A stretch of 32,837 bases of DNA from an uncultured Candidatus Melainabacteria bacterium (GTDB taxonomy: Bacteria > Cyanobacteriota > Vampirovibrionia > Gastranaerophilales > Gastranaerophilaceae), in NCBI GenBank assembly GCA_949398305.1, contig CASLVD010000014.1:1-32837 (forward strand), written 5' to 3'. Shown one piece after another: positions 15,977 to 24,013 of this stretch (position 1 is the first letter of the stretch; each line of letters starts with the position of its first letter). Below the pieces are notes generated by a model. It saw only the letters and a list, made by a program, of their open reading frames with translations, was not told the DNA's origin and did not search any database. A program made the translations under genes and the position numbers.

Positions 15977-16543
15977 ATGAAAAAGATTTTATTAACAGTA
16001 CTGTTTATTGGAATTTTGGGCATCGGTAATTGTGTCTGCGCAAAATCTCTTGAAGAGTATACTATAGAGATAACTGATTTAAATTATGCTCAAAAACATC
16101 AAGAAGCATTAAAACTTGCAAATATTGCAATAAGTGGTTATCCGAATTCTGCTGTATTATATTGTTTGCGCGGCGGAGTTTATGAAGATTTAAACAATAA
16201 AAAAGCGGCTTTAGCTGATTATGATAAGGCGATAAGTTTAGATCCAAAAAATGAGGATGCTTATTTTTATCGCGGTATGATTAAATTAGATTTAGGTTCA
16301 GCTCAGAGTGCTTATACTGATTTTACAACATGTTTAAGAGTAAATCCGAAAAACGGTTATTGCTATACAGGCAGAGGAACTGCAAGAATGGAACTTGGAG
16401 ATTTAAGCGGTTCTATGAAAGATATGGAATATGGTTTGCAGTTAATTGATGAAGACGCAAAACAGTCTGCAAAAGAATTAGATCAGCTTCTTAAAGAAAC
16501 AGATGAAATGATTGAAAAGGCTAAGCAAGAAACTGCTAAATAA
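15977..16543 (+). CDS. Secreted TPR protein, paralogue of the preceding gene
   Basis: 188 residues. Signal peptide MKKILLTVLFIGILGIGNC then VCA before the likely cut. The Cys context does not fit a lipobox well, so I do not call it a lipoprotein. TPR units follow (ALADYDKAISLDPKNEDAYF and others), then a Lys/Glu-rich helix to the end. AAAGGT lies ahead of the ATG. It likely formed by tandem duplication with the gene upstream and is in the same transcript. It ends two bases from the convergent queE stop. Confidence 0.85.
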   Translation: MKKILLTVLFIGILGIGNCVCAKSLEEYTIEITDLNYAQKHQEALKLANIAISGYPNSAVLYCLRGGVYEDLNNKKAALADYDKAISLDPKNEDAYFYRGMIKLDLGSAQSAYTDFTTCLRVNPKNGYCYTGRGTARMELGDLSGSMKDMEYGLQLIDEDAKQSAKELDQLLKETDEMIEKAKQETAK

Positions 16544-16544
16544 T

Positions 16545-17201
16545 TTATCTTACATCCAAAAACTTGTGAACCTGCGGGATTAATCGGACATTGTGATAAA
16601 TTGATGTGAATTTATCAAGAATTTTGTTACAAAATTCAGATGTTACGCACATTTTGTTATTAGTTCCCATTTTTGGCTGTAAGACAAGTTCAATACCAAA
16701 TTCCGAACCAATTTTACAGCAGATTTTTATCTGTTCATCTGTGATATTTTCATCGAAAACTATTTTTGCAAAAGTATCTACTCCCCGGCATTTTGCGAAA
16801 AATTCTCTGTGAATTTCCGGGTCAATTGCAAGCTTAATATCAGCTGAAATTATATCAATATAATCTTTTATGGTTTCAAGATTTTTTGGTAAAGTTGCAT
16901 TTGTTTCAAGATATATTTTTGTTTCTTCTTTAATAAGCGGTAAGAATTCTTTTAAAAATTCCGCATGTAATAGCGGTTCACCGCCGGTTAAAGAAACTGA
17001 GTGAAAACTTCTTAAATCATATTCTTTTGAAACTTTTTCGTAAAGTTCCTGCGCTGTATATTCTTTACCTTGCAAAAATTCTGTATCGCAGTATTCGCAT
17101 TTTAAATTACATCCGCAAAATCTTATGAATAATTGTTTGTAGCCTACAACCGGACCTTCTCCTTGAATGGAGGAAAATATTTCGTTAATCTTAGCTTTCA
17201 T
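16545..17201 (-). CDS. queE: 7-carboxy-7-deazaguanine synthase
   Basis: Radical SAM enzyme of the queuosine precursor pathway that contracts the ring of carboxytetrahydropterin. 218 residues. The early [12 protein letters not shown] is typical. The cluster motif Cys31-x3-Cys35-x2-Cys38 lies in [14 protein letters not shown], followed by SLTGGEPLL. It overlaps the upstream dnaJ-like gene by 11 bases and has only a weak ribosome binding site, so coupled translation is likely. No other queuosine gene is in the window. Confidence 0.93.
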   Translation of the reverse strand: MKAKINEIFSSIQGEGPVVGYKQLFIRFCGCNLKCEYCDTEFLQGKEYTAQELYEKVSKEYDLRSFHSVSLTGGEPLLHAEFLKEFLPLIKEETKIYLETNATLPKNLETIKDYIDIISADIKLAIDPEIHREFFAKCRGVDTFAKIVFDENITDEQIKICCKIGSEFGIELVLQPKMGTNNKMCVTSEFCNKILDKFTSIYHNVRLIPQVHKFLDVR

Positions 17202-18246
17202 TTATTAAATTCTTTCTCACATCATCTTTTGACAAATTTTTAAGCTTTTCATACAGCTTAATTTCATCATCTGATAAATCCTTAGAAAATTCAATACTTA
17301 CCGTAATAATTAAGTCACCGGTTTTACCGTTTTTTTTGATTCCCTGTCCTGCAATACGGAATTTTTGTCCTGAACAGGTGTTTTTCGGCAATTTTAGTTT
17401 TATTATTCCGTCAAATGTCGGGATTTTAATTTCTTCACCAAGTGCCGCTTCAAACGGTGTAATCGGGACATTATAATAAATGTTTTGTTTATCAAAGTGA
17501 ATTTTTGTTTTGGTTTCGATTTTTACATTAATATATAAATCACCGTTCAAACCGCCGTTTTTGCCGATTCCGCCTTCGTGTTTTAATCTTAATTTTGCGC
17601 CGTCTTTTATTCCTTTTGGTATTGTTACGGTGATTTTTTTGCGTTTTGAAACTTCGCCTGTACCGTGGCATTCTGTACATTTGCCGCCGTTGATAAATCT
17701 GTGTCCGTGACATTTCGGGCATGTTTGGGTTGTAAGAACATTAATTATACGTTTGCTACCTGTAATTACTTCTTCGGGGGTTATTGTGATATCGGTTGTA
17801 ATGTTTTGACCTTTTTGTGGCTTTTTATTATCTTTTGCACGTTTATTTTTTTTGAATTTTGCCCAAAGATACTTGAAAAAATTAAATGATTTATTTTTTT
17901 TAGCCGGTTTTTCAGTTTTTGGCGGCGGAGTTTGTTCTTGTTGTGTTGTTCTTGTATTTTTTGCAGTGTTTTTGTATTCTTCTTCGGCTTTTTGAGAAGA
18001 CGTTTTGGTCTTTTCAGGTTTGAAAATCCCGTTTAAGATGTTGTATTGTTCGCGGGTTTGCGGGTTGGAAAGTGTTTCGTAAGCCTGTGAGATTTTTTTA
18101 AATTTTTCTATTGCATCGGGTGATTTATTTATATCAGGATGGTATTTTCGTGCAAGTTTTCTGTATGCAGCCTTAATTTGTGCAGTTGAAGAATCCACAC
18201 TGACTTCTAAAATTTCATAAAAGTTTTCTAATTTATTAAACGCCAT
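17191..18246 (-). CDS. DnaJ-like co-chaperone with a half-size zinc finger
   Basis: 351 residues. J domain at about 5-70, with HPD in [10 protein letters not shown], followed by a charged Lys/Thr/Gln-rich linker. There is one zinc site built from only two C-x-x-C-x-G units (CPKCHG and CTECHG) where DnaJ has four, then the two C-terminal substrate-binding domains ([16 protein letters not shown] to the end). It should stimulate a DnaK ATPase and deliver clients. It lies between classical DnaJ and zinc-free CbpA in layout. TATAAT directly abuts the ATG and cannot be the -10 for this start; TATCAT further upstream is a possible one. Confidence 0.88.
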   Translation of the reverse strand: MAFNKLENFYEILEVSVDSSTAQIKAAYRKLARKYHPDINKSPDAIEKFKKISQAYETLSNPQTREQYNILNGIFKPEKTKTSSQKAEEEYKNTAKNTRTTQQEQTPPPKTEKPAKKNKSFNFFKYLWAKFKKNKRAKDNKKPQKGQNITTDITITPEEVITGSKRIINVLTTQTCPKCHGHRFINGGKCTECHGTGEVSKRKKITVTIPKGIKDGAKLRLKHEGGIGKNGGLNGDLYINVKIETKTKIHFDKQNIYYNVPITPFEAALGEEIKIPTFDGIIKLKLPKNTCSGQKFRIAGQGIKKNGKTGDLIITVSIEFSKDLSDDEIKLYEKLKNLSKDDVRKNLINES

Positions 18247-18333
18247 ATTATACGTTTAATGATAAACTACAAAATTTCAACATTAATTTGGGGTAAATAT
18301 AATGTATATTGTCATGCTGAACTTATTAAACAG

Positions 18334-18354
18334 ATTCCGGCTCGGGGCCGGAAT
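18334..18354. repeat. Palindromic hairpin of the CCGGA family
   Basis: ATTCCGGC and GCCGGAAT with a 5-base loop, followed by GACA as in the copy at 22354. Confidence 0.65.
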
Positions 18355-18367
18355 GACAATATCCGCT

Positions 18368-18397
18368 GCATGATGCCCCGTGCGGCCGAGCACCTAG
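18368..18397 (-). repeat. Hairpin repeat module A at a pilin stop codon
   Basis: Read on the minus strand it starts at the CTAG of the pilin stop and contains GTGC-TCGGCC-GCAC, then GGGGCATCATGC. The copy at 32732 has GTCC and GGAC in the same arms, so both sides of the stem changed together. Confidence 0.65.
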
Positions 18398-19014
18398 AAT
18401 TTGAGCGGGTAGTCGCCTTTGAATTCCCACTGATCGTTTTGGAGTAGACGGGTACAATATGATGTACTAGTATTTTTACATTTATCAATCATTTGAGCAC
18501 GGGTTGTTCCTGCATCTTTTATACCACTACCGTATGTACCAAAGAATACATCTTTGTTGCCAAACCAAGCTTCGCGATTACCATCTGTGAAACAGTATAA
18601 GAATCTGTGCCAGTCATATCCCTGGCGGTTAGGGCTTTTATCACCATTAACATCATAATTAACATCAAGACAGCCGCCGGTGTAGAATGTTAATAATCGA
18701 GAACCGTCTTTAAAATATACGATTTGTTTTGTTGTATCAACATATTGATGACCAAAATACGGGTCAATATTTTCCATATACCAGTCAAATCCGTTACCTT
18801 GAGTAGGAAGCTTCATATCTCTGAATGAACCTTTATCCATCTCCATATCAAGGATAGAGTTTTCCATTCTTGAGTAGAAGTTTTTAAGTTTTGCTGTATA
18901 TTCTTTTTTAACTCTTGAATAGTGGAGTGTCGGGATTGTCATTGCCGCAACAACACCTACAATAGTCATAGTTAGTAAAACTTCTGCCAAAGTGAATGCT
19001 AATATTTTACGCAT
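18394..19014 (-). CDS. Type IV pilin/pseudopilin-like protein
   Basis: 206 residues. A short leader MRKILA, then FTLAEVLLTMTIVGVVAAMT: class III prepilin signal with Ala rather than Gly before the cut. The family signature is present as YDVNGDKSPNRQGYDW, and the C-terminus has a Cys pair and ends DYPLKF. It would be cut by prepilin peptidase and packed into an envelope fibre. The upstream region has GAGG a little far from the ATG. Its stop codon is part of a dispersed hairpin repeat. It is one of three minus-strand pilins in 3 kb, split by cysK. Confidence 0.87.
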   Translation of the reverse strand: MRKILAFTLAEVLLTMTIVGVVAAMTIPTLHYSRVKKEYTAKLKNFYSRMENSILDMEMDKGSFRDMKLPTQGNGFDWYMENIDPYFGHQYVDTTKQIVYFKDGSRLLTFYTGGCLDVNYDVNGDKSPNRQGYDWHRFLYCFTDGNREAWFGNKDVFFGTYGSGIKDAGTTRAQMIDKCKNTSTSYCTRLLQNDQWEFKGDYPLKF

Positions 19015-19131
19015 AATATGTAATTATCCTCGCTTATTCTTTTCTTAATTATACCATTTTTTTATTATTACTTCAAGCTAATGTACAAAACAAAATATTT
19101 GATTTAGAATTTTTATAAAGGAGAGCGAATT

Positions 19132-20052
19132 ATGAGTAAAATTGCACGTGATTTGACAGAATTGGTTGGTAAAACACCTATGGTAAGATTGAATAGACTT
19201 AATTCAGGAGGTGCTGAGGTTTTGTTAAAACTTGAGTATTTTAATCCTGCCAATTCTGTGAAAGATCGTGCGGCTTTGCAGATGATAATTGATGCCGAAA
19301 ATGACGGCAGAATTGGTAAGAATACTGTAATTATAGAACCGACAAGCGGTAATACCGGTATCGGCTTAGCAATGGTTTGTGCAATTCGCGGGTATAAAAT
19401 TATTTTGACAATGCCGGAATCAATGAGCTTGGAACGCCGTCAGCTTTTGCAGGCTTATGGAGCAGAACTTGTTTTAACGCCTGCTGAGTATGGTATGAAA
19501 GGCGCTGTGGATAAAGCTTTAGAGCTTCATAGCCAAAATCCTGATTCGTTTATACCTTCTCAGTTTGATAACCCATCAAATCCTAAGGCTCATGTTTTGA
19601 CAACAGCAGAAGAGATTTGGGCAGATACAGAAGGCAAAATTGATATTTTTGTTGCAGGAGTAGGAACAGGCGGAACTGTTTGCGGAATTGCAAAAGGTTT
19701 GAAGACGAAAAACCATGATATTAAAATCATAGCAGTTGAACCATTTGAATCACAGGTGCTTGGCGGAAAAAGTGCAGGCGCGCACAAGATTCAGGGAATT
19801 GGAGCAAACTTTGTTCCTGAAAATTTTGATAAAACACTTGTTGATGAAGTTATGTCTGTGACAAGTAATGACGCAATCGAAATGACAAAACTTTTACCTC
19901 AAAGAGAAGGTATTTTATCCGGAATTTCCGGCGGTGCGAATGTTTTTGCGGCTGTTGAATTAGCTAAACGCACAGAAAATCAAGGAAAGACCATTGTTAC
20001 CATAATTCCTGATTGCGGTGATCATTATTTAAGCTGCGGTATTTTTGGTTAA
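19132..20052 (+). CDS. cysK: Cysteine synthase (O-acetylserine sulfhydrylase)
   Basis: It makes cysteine from O-acetylserine and sulfide using PLP. 306 residues. PLP Lys44 in NPANSVKDRAA, the substrate loop TSGNTG at 71-76, GVGTGGTVCG for phosphate binding, and GISGGAN near the end all match CysK. AAAGGAGAG lies eight bases before the ATG. Its last four bases overlap the end of the convergent pilin gene. No other sulfur genes are near. Confidence 0.95.
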   Translation: MSKIARDLTELVGKTPMVRLNRLNSGGAEVLLKLEYFNPANSVKDRAALQMIIDAENDGRIGKNTVIIEPTSGNTGIGLAMVCAIRGYKIILTMPESMSLERRQLLQAYGAELVLTPAEYGMKGAVDKALELHSQNPDSFIPSQFDNPSNPKAHVLTTAEEIWADTEGKIDIFVAGVGTGGTVCGIAKGLKTKNHDIKIIAVEPFESQVLGGKSAGAHKIQGIGANFVPENFDKTLVDEVMSVTSNDAIEMTKLLPQREGILSGISGGANVFAAVELAKRTENQGKTIVTIIPDCGDHYLSCGIFG

Positions 20053-20717
20053 TATGTAATTTTCCAGTTGTTGCGCTGAATATGTGCCAAACAAGCTGTT
20101 GCATAGGTATTTGTTTTACAGTATTCTAACATTTTTTCATCTGTTGTATTTTCGCTTGTAAGTCCGTTACAACTAGTTCCATATACAATTTTACCTTTTT
20201 TAGTTATACGAAAAGCAAAAAAGTCACGTCCTAAAATATTAGGTTTATCTTTACCGTTAACATCAACCCAGAATAATCCGTAACATTTATCACCGTCAGC
20301 CCATTCGTTTCCTAATTCACTTAATGAATAGTTAATAACAGCTCCGTTTTTTAACATTTTTGATGTCCCGCCCGGTCTGCCAATTGAATTTGTCATATCT
20401 GACAATTTTTTATAATTTGCCGGCCAGCAGTCATCTGCTTTTGTACAAGGATTCGCGATTGCCAGATTACTACCGGACAGAAGTTTTGTCGGATCCGAAA
20501 ACTGGGTATTGTCAAGAGTTTGGGTTTTATTATTCACAAGTTGTTCATCTGCAAGGTTTTGTACCATAAGAACGGTATTTTTTAATTGGGAAGATAAAAC
20601 CTTTCTGTTGATAGTGTCTAAAAGTGCCGGAATTGACAATGCCGCAACTGTACCGACAACTGCTAATGCAAGTAGTAACTCTGTTAAAGTAAAAGCTTTT
20701 TTATTTTTTAAAATCAT
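20049..20717 (-). CDS. Type IV pilin/pseudopilin-like protein
   Basis: 222 residues. Leader MILKNKKA, then FTLTELLLALAVVGTVAALS. The signature WVDVNGKDKPNILGRDFFAF and the C-terminal Cys pair with NNWKITY at the end match its paralogues. AAGGG lies before the ATG. It is ten bases downstream of another pilin gene on the same strand, so the two are probably co-transcribed, and its end overlaps cysK tail to tail. Confidence 0.88.
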   Translation of the reverse strand: MILKNKKAFTLTELLLALAVVGTVAALSIPALLDTINRKVLSSQLKNTVLMVQNLADEQLVNNKTQTLDNTQFSDPTKLLSGSNLAIANPCTKADDCWPANYKKLSDMTNSIGRPGGTSKMLKNGAVINYSLSELGNEWADGDKCYGLFWVDVNGKDKPNILGRDFFAFRITKKGKIVYGTSCNGLTSENTTDEKMLEYCKTNTYATACLAHIQRNNWKITY

Positions 20718-20727
20718 ATATTTTCCC

Positions 20728-21384
20728 TTATTTTTTCATATAATTGTGGTTGAATCCGGAGGCCTCCAGTAAGTAATAGCAAGCTAAATCGTCACCTTTG
20801 TTACATTCAGTTTTTAAAGTTTCAAATGAAGAATTATCTCTTTTTGCCCCTAAATCTCCCATATGTTGGTTATTGTCGAAATCATTTTCCCACCATAATA
20901 TAAGCGAAAATAAATCAACTCCAATTATATTTGGTTCTTTGATTCCGTTTATATCAATATTAATTAGTGTACGTTTATTATCTTCTTCAGTTACTAAATT
21001 TATACCAACCCCGTTTTTTAAAATAGCAGAAGCAGTTACATTACTTCCTATTGCTTTTTTAGTTCCGTTTAAAGATTTGTATTCATTATTATAAAATAGG
21101 GATTTAGTGTTATCTTCAATGTTTACAGCATCCATAGATTCAAGAAATTTTTTAGGACTTTTATAAATATTTGTATCTTGAATAGTTGTAGCTCTGGTTT
21201 TCATTATTTCGTTTTGAACCGCATCATTAATACTGGAAACGGTGCTTTGCAAAAGCGTAATAGAAGCTTTACTTGTGGTGTCTTTAATTAAGCCCGGTAA
21301 AACTAATACTCCTAACAACCCGACAACGCTCAAAGTTATAAGCATTTCAGATAGCGTGAAACCGTTCTTTTTTATCTTAATCAT
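20728..21384 (-). CDS. Type IV pilin/pseudopilin-like protein
   Basis: 218 residues from ATG 21384, preceded by GAGG at seven bases; an upstream in-frame TTG is less likely. Leader MIKIKKNG, then FTLSEMLITLSVVGLLGVLV, the only one here with the classical Gly before the cut. Signature NIDINGIKEPNIIGVDLFSL, and Cys pair before the end. It is the first of a two-gene pilin run with the gene ending at 20049. Confidence 0.88.
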   Translation of the reverse strand: MIKIKKNGFTLSEMLITLSVVGLLGVLVLPGLIKDTTSKASITLLQSTVSSINDAVQNEIMKTRATTIQDTNIYKSPKKFLESMDAVNIEDNTKSLFYNNEYKSLNGTKKAIGSNVTASAILKNGVGINLVTEEDNKRTLINIDINGIKEPNIIGVDLFSLILWWENDFDNNQHMGDLGAKRDNSSFETLKTECNKGDDLACYYLLEASGFNHNYMKK

Positions 21385-21445
21385 AACCAATCCTCATAAT
21401 AATATATACTTATTTTAACATTATTTTGCAAAAAGTTCAATCGCC

Positions 21446-21474
21446 TTGACTGAATATTTTGAGCAAGTTAAAAT
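21446..21474 (+). promoter_or_regulatory. Promoter of the NifU/IscU-like gene
   Basis: TTGACT (21446-21451), 17-base spacer, TAAAAT (21469-21474). The leader of about 25 bases contains the ribosome binding site AAGGGAG. Confidence 0.75.
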
Positions 21475-21505
21475 TTAAGTGTATATAAGGTGAAGGGAGT
21501 AGAAA

Positions 21506-22207
21506 ATGACTAATATACAAGTTTCACAAGAAATTCAAGAAAAATGCTGCGTAGCTCGCGGTGTAAAAGGAGTACCTGCTCCAATTCCTCAAGAAGGAGA
21601 ATGGACAAAGTGTAAAGAAATTAAAGACATTTCAGGTCTTACACACGGTTGCGGATGCTGTGCGCCTCAACAAGGTACTTGTAAATTAACTTTAAACGTT
21701 AAAAACGGTATTATCCAAGAAGCTTTGGTCGAAACCATCGGATGTTCAGGTATGACACATTCAGCTGCTATGGCAGGTGAAATCCTTCCTGGTAAAACAA
21801 TCCTTGAAGCACTTAATACTGACCTTGTTTGTGATGCTATTAACGTTGCAATGAGAGAATTGTTCTTACAAATCGTTTACGGCAGAACCCAATCAGCTTT
21901 CTCTGAAAACGGTTTACCGGTTGGTGCAGGACTTGAAGATTTAGGTAAAGGTCTTTGCTCTATGTGCGGTACAATCCACTCTACAGCTCAAAAAGGCGTA
22001 AGATATCTTTCTTTAACTGAAGGTTATATTCTTCAATTAGGTTTGGACAAAAATAACGAAGTTATCGGTTACAAGTTTGTTAACCTTGGTAAAGTTATGG
22101 ACGCAATCAAAAAAGGCGTTGACCCTAAAGAAGCTTATGAAAAGAATATCGGTACTTACGGCAGATTTGCAGATGCTGTAAAATATATCGACCCTCGTGA
22201 AGAGTAA
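21506..22207 (+). CDS. NifU/IscU-like iron-sulfur scaffold protein paired with GGGtGRT
   Basis: 233 residues. Cys-rich motifs THGCGCC, QGTCKL, IGCSGMTHS and LCSMCGT surround an IscU-like core (LNVKNGIIQEALVETIGC). Proteins of this type are annotated as Fe-S assembly scaffolds and are typically found next to a GGGtGRT gene, as here. An N-terminal Cys pair (EKCCVARG) is an extra. Codon use favours AAC, ATC, TTC and GGT over the surrounding genes, suggesting strong expression. It has a good promoter and ribosome binding site. Whether it builds clusters for the partner or carries its own cofactor is not known to me. Confidence 0.8.
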   Translation: MTNIQVSQEIQEKCCVARGVKGVPAPIPQEGEWTKCKEIKDISGLTHGCGCCAPQQGTCKLTLNVKNGIIQEALVETIGCSGMTHSAAMAGEILPGKTILEALNTDLVCDAINVAMRELFLQIVYGRTQSAFSENGLPVGAGLEDLGKGLCSMCGTIHSTAQKGVRYLSLTEGYILQLGLDKNNEVIGYKFVNLGKVMDAIKKGVDPKEAYEKNIGTYGRFADAVKYIDPREE

Positions 22208-22219
22208 GGGTGAAAATAT

Positions 22220-22315
22220 CAAAATTTTGTCATTCTGAACTGACTAGAAAATGGGTTGAGTATACGAAACCAGATTTTTTGTTCCTACTCGGTGATTCAG
22301 AATCTAAAAATTTTG
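22220..22315. repeat. Long-loop hairpin between the NifU-like and GGGtGRT genes
   Basis: CAAAATTTT and ATTCTGAA (22220-22239) pair with TTCAGAAT and AAAATTTTG (22296-22315), 9 plus 8 bp with a 3-base internal loop. There is no T-run. It may stabilise or process the message between the two genes. Confidence 0.55.
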
Positions 22316-22353
22316 GTAAAATATGTGGTTAGTATGATTAATGTCATTGATAG

Positions 22354-22374
22354 ATTCCGGATCAGGTCCGGAAT
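22354..22374. repeat. Palindromic hairpin of the CCGGA family
   Basis: ATTCCGGA and TCCGGAAT with a 5-base loop, 40 bases before the GGGtGRT ribosome binding site. Confidence 0.65.
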
Positions 22375-22416
22375 GACATAAAAATAGAACTTATTAAAAA
22401 ATAAAGGAAAATAATT

Positions 22417-23421
22417 ATGACAGTAAAATTTGAAGGACAAGATAGACGTGAAGCTACTCTAGCTAAAGTTTTACCGGAATACGGTTTCAAAAACTTAGAA
22501 GAAGCTCGCGATTTATGCTTATCAAAAGGAATTGATGTTGATGCGATTGTTAAAGGAATTCAACCTATCGCATTTGATAACGCTTCTTGGGCATATACTT
22601 TAGGTTGTGCTATTGCAATTAAAAAAGGCTTAACAGAAGCAGCTGATGTAGCAGAAGCTATTGGCTTAGGCTTACAGGCTTTTGCAGTACCTGGTTCTGT
22701 TGGTGACAGACGTCAGGTTGGTATCGGTCACGGTAACTTAGGTGCTATGCTTTTAAGAGAAGAAACAAAATGTTTCTGTTTCTTAGCAGGTCACGAATCT
22801 TTCGCAGCAGCTGAAGGTGCTATCGGTATTGCAAGAAACGCTAACAAAGTTAGAAAAGAACCTTTAAGAGTTATCTTGAACGGTTTAGGAAAAGATGCTG
22901 CTTATGTTATTGCAAGAATCAACGGTTTTACTGCTGTTGAAACTGAATACAACTTCAAAACAGGCGAACTTAAAATCGTTAAAGAAACTCCATTCTCAGA
23001 CGGTGAAAGAGCAAAAGTTAGATGCTACGGTGCTGATGATGTTTCAGAAGGTGTTGCTATTATGATGCAAGAAGGTGTAGATGTATCTATTACAGGTAAC
23101 TCAACTAACCCTACCCGTTTCCAACACCCTGTAGCAGGTACTTACAAAAAATGGTGTTTTGAAAACGGCAGAAAATACTTCTCAGTAGCATCAGGCGGCG
23201 GTACAGGAAGAACTCTTCACCCTGATAACGTTGCAGCAGGTCCTGCTTCATACGGTATGACTGATACTATGGGTAGAATGCACGGTGATGCACAATTTGC
23301 AGGTTCATCATCTGTTCCTGCTCACGTAGAAATGATGGGCGTTATCGGTATGGGTAACAACCCAATGGTAGGTGCAACTGTTGCATGTGCTGTTGCTGTT
23401 TCTCAAGCTATGAGCAAATAA
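22417..23421 (+). CDS. GGGtGRT protein family member
   Basis: 334 residues. The name-giving motif GGGTGRT is at 260-266 in ASGGGTGRTLHPDN. Other conserved-looking stretches are GDRRQVGIGHGNLG, LAGHESFAAAEGA and GMGNNPMVGATVACAVA. The family is uncharacterised as far as I know and typically accompanies the NifU/IscU-like gene found just upstream. There is no signal peptide, so it is cytoplasmic. The ribosome binding site AAAGGAAAA precedes the ATG. Codon choice is that of a highly expressed gene. The 209-base gap to the scaffold gene holds two hairpins and no clear promoter, so they may share a transcript. A terminator follows. Confidence 0.85.
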   Translation: MTVKFEGQDRREATLAKVLPEYGFKNLEEARDLCLSKGIDVDAIVKGIQPIAFDNASWAYTLGCAIAIKKGLTEAADVAEAIGLGLQAFAVPGSVGDRRQVGIGHGNLGAMLLREETKCFCFLAGHESFAAAEGAIGIARNANKVRKEPLRVILNGLGKDAAYVIARINGFTAVETEYNFKTGELKIVKETPFSDGERAKVRCYGADDVSEGVAIMMQEGVDVSITGNSTNPTRFQHPVAGTYKKWCFENGRKYFSVASGGGTGRTLHPDNVAAGPASYGMTDTMGRMHGDAQFAGSSSVPAHVEMMGVIGMGNNPMVGATVACAVAVSQAMSK

Positions 23422-23439
23422 GCATATTAAATTAAATAT

Positions 23440-23492
23440 AAAAAGTCGGTCTAAGGTTCTCAATTTGATTCAGAATAACAGGCCGACTTTTT
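23440..23492 (+). terminator. Intrinsic terminator after the GGGtGRT gene
   Basis: AAAAGTCGG and CCGACTTTT form a 9-10 bp stem with a long, partly structured loop, ending in a T-run (23488-23492). Confidence 0.75.
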
Positions 23493-23778
23493 ATTTGTTA
23501 AGTGAAAATTTAAGCTTTACATGCTTTATAAATACTAAGTATATACTCGGTTTATACACTTTATCACTAGTTACAGAATGTTAACAACATTAAAAACAAA
23601 AAGGCAATTTTTCAAAATAGAAAACGTTTATATATATGTAAGGGGAATGCAAAAGACATTCTAAAGAAAACGGGAAAAAGAAATTCTATTTTATATAAAT
23701 AGATGTTATATGTGAAAAGGATATAAGTAAAAAAGTTTTTTTATACTCTCTCTCTTAATATCCTCGTGTTTATTTAAT
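23493..23778 (+). other. Non-coding AT-rich stretch, possible structured transcript
   Basis: No credible ORF. Several local hairpins succeed each other: GAATG/CATTC near 23646, CTATTT/AAATAG near 23690, and AGGATAT/ATATCCT around 23720-23765, the last enclosing an A-run/T-run stem. They lead into the terminator at 23779. A weak TATATAT near 23630 could start an RNA of about 170 bases. I do not recognise it. Confidence 0.3.
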
Positions 23779-23805
23779 GTTGCCATAATCTGGCAACTTT
23801 TTTTT
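23779..23805 (+). terminator. Strong Rho-independent terminator with no gene in front
   Basis: GTTGCCA, loop TAATC, TGGCAAC, then eight T residues. It is nearly 370 bases after the GGGtGRT stop and beyond that gene's own terminator, so it probably ends a separate RNA. Confidence 0.85.
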
Positions 23806-23897
23806 GCTTAAAATATGGGATATATAGCGAAAATTATAATATAATAAATGTGTTTCATTTTAAAAATGTGCCACTAAAAATCAAAAAAGTCAAACAC

Positions 23898-23926
23898 TTG
23901 ACAAACAGGATTAAATCGTAAATAAT
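23898..23926 (+). promoter_or_regulatory. Consensus-like promoter in the non-coding region
   Basis: A perfect TTGACA (23898-23903), 17-base spacer, AATAAT (23921-23926). Transcription would begin near 23933. Confidence 0.65.
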
Positions 23927-23932
23927 ATAAAT

Positions 23933-24013
23933 ACAGGGTGGCGGTTTGTCAGACCAGCCAGATGCCTTGAGAGGTTAAACGGTTCTTATCTATTCAGGTA
24001 AGAGCCGTTTTTC
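23933..24013 (+). ncRNA. Candidate small RNA of about 80 nt
   Basis: It begins after the TTGACA/AATAAT promoter with GGGTGGCGGTTTGTCAGACC, is visibly richer in G+C than its surroundings, and ends in a hairpin: AAACGGTTCTTA (23977-23988) pairs with TAAGAGCCGTTT (23999-24010), followed by TTC. There is no ORF with a ribosome binding site. It does not match 4.5S, RNase P, tmRNA or riboswitch motifs that I know. The RNase HII gene downstream has its own promoter, so this is more likely a free RNA than a leader. Confidence 0.5.

Noticed and set aside
16026-16040. Lipobox in the second secreted TPR protein
   Set aside because: The residues before the Cys (I-G-N) do not fit the usual small residue at -1, and a standard signal-peptide cut just after is more likely.
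18259-18447. Plus-strand 62-codon reading frame
   Set aside because: It runs through two intergenic repeats and into the pilin gene on the other strand, with no start signal.
23936-23950. GGGTGGCGG resembling the T-box antiterminator
   Set aside because: It lacks the specifier loop and AG-bulge region, and no aminoacyl-tRNA synthetase or amino-acid gene follows.
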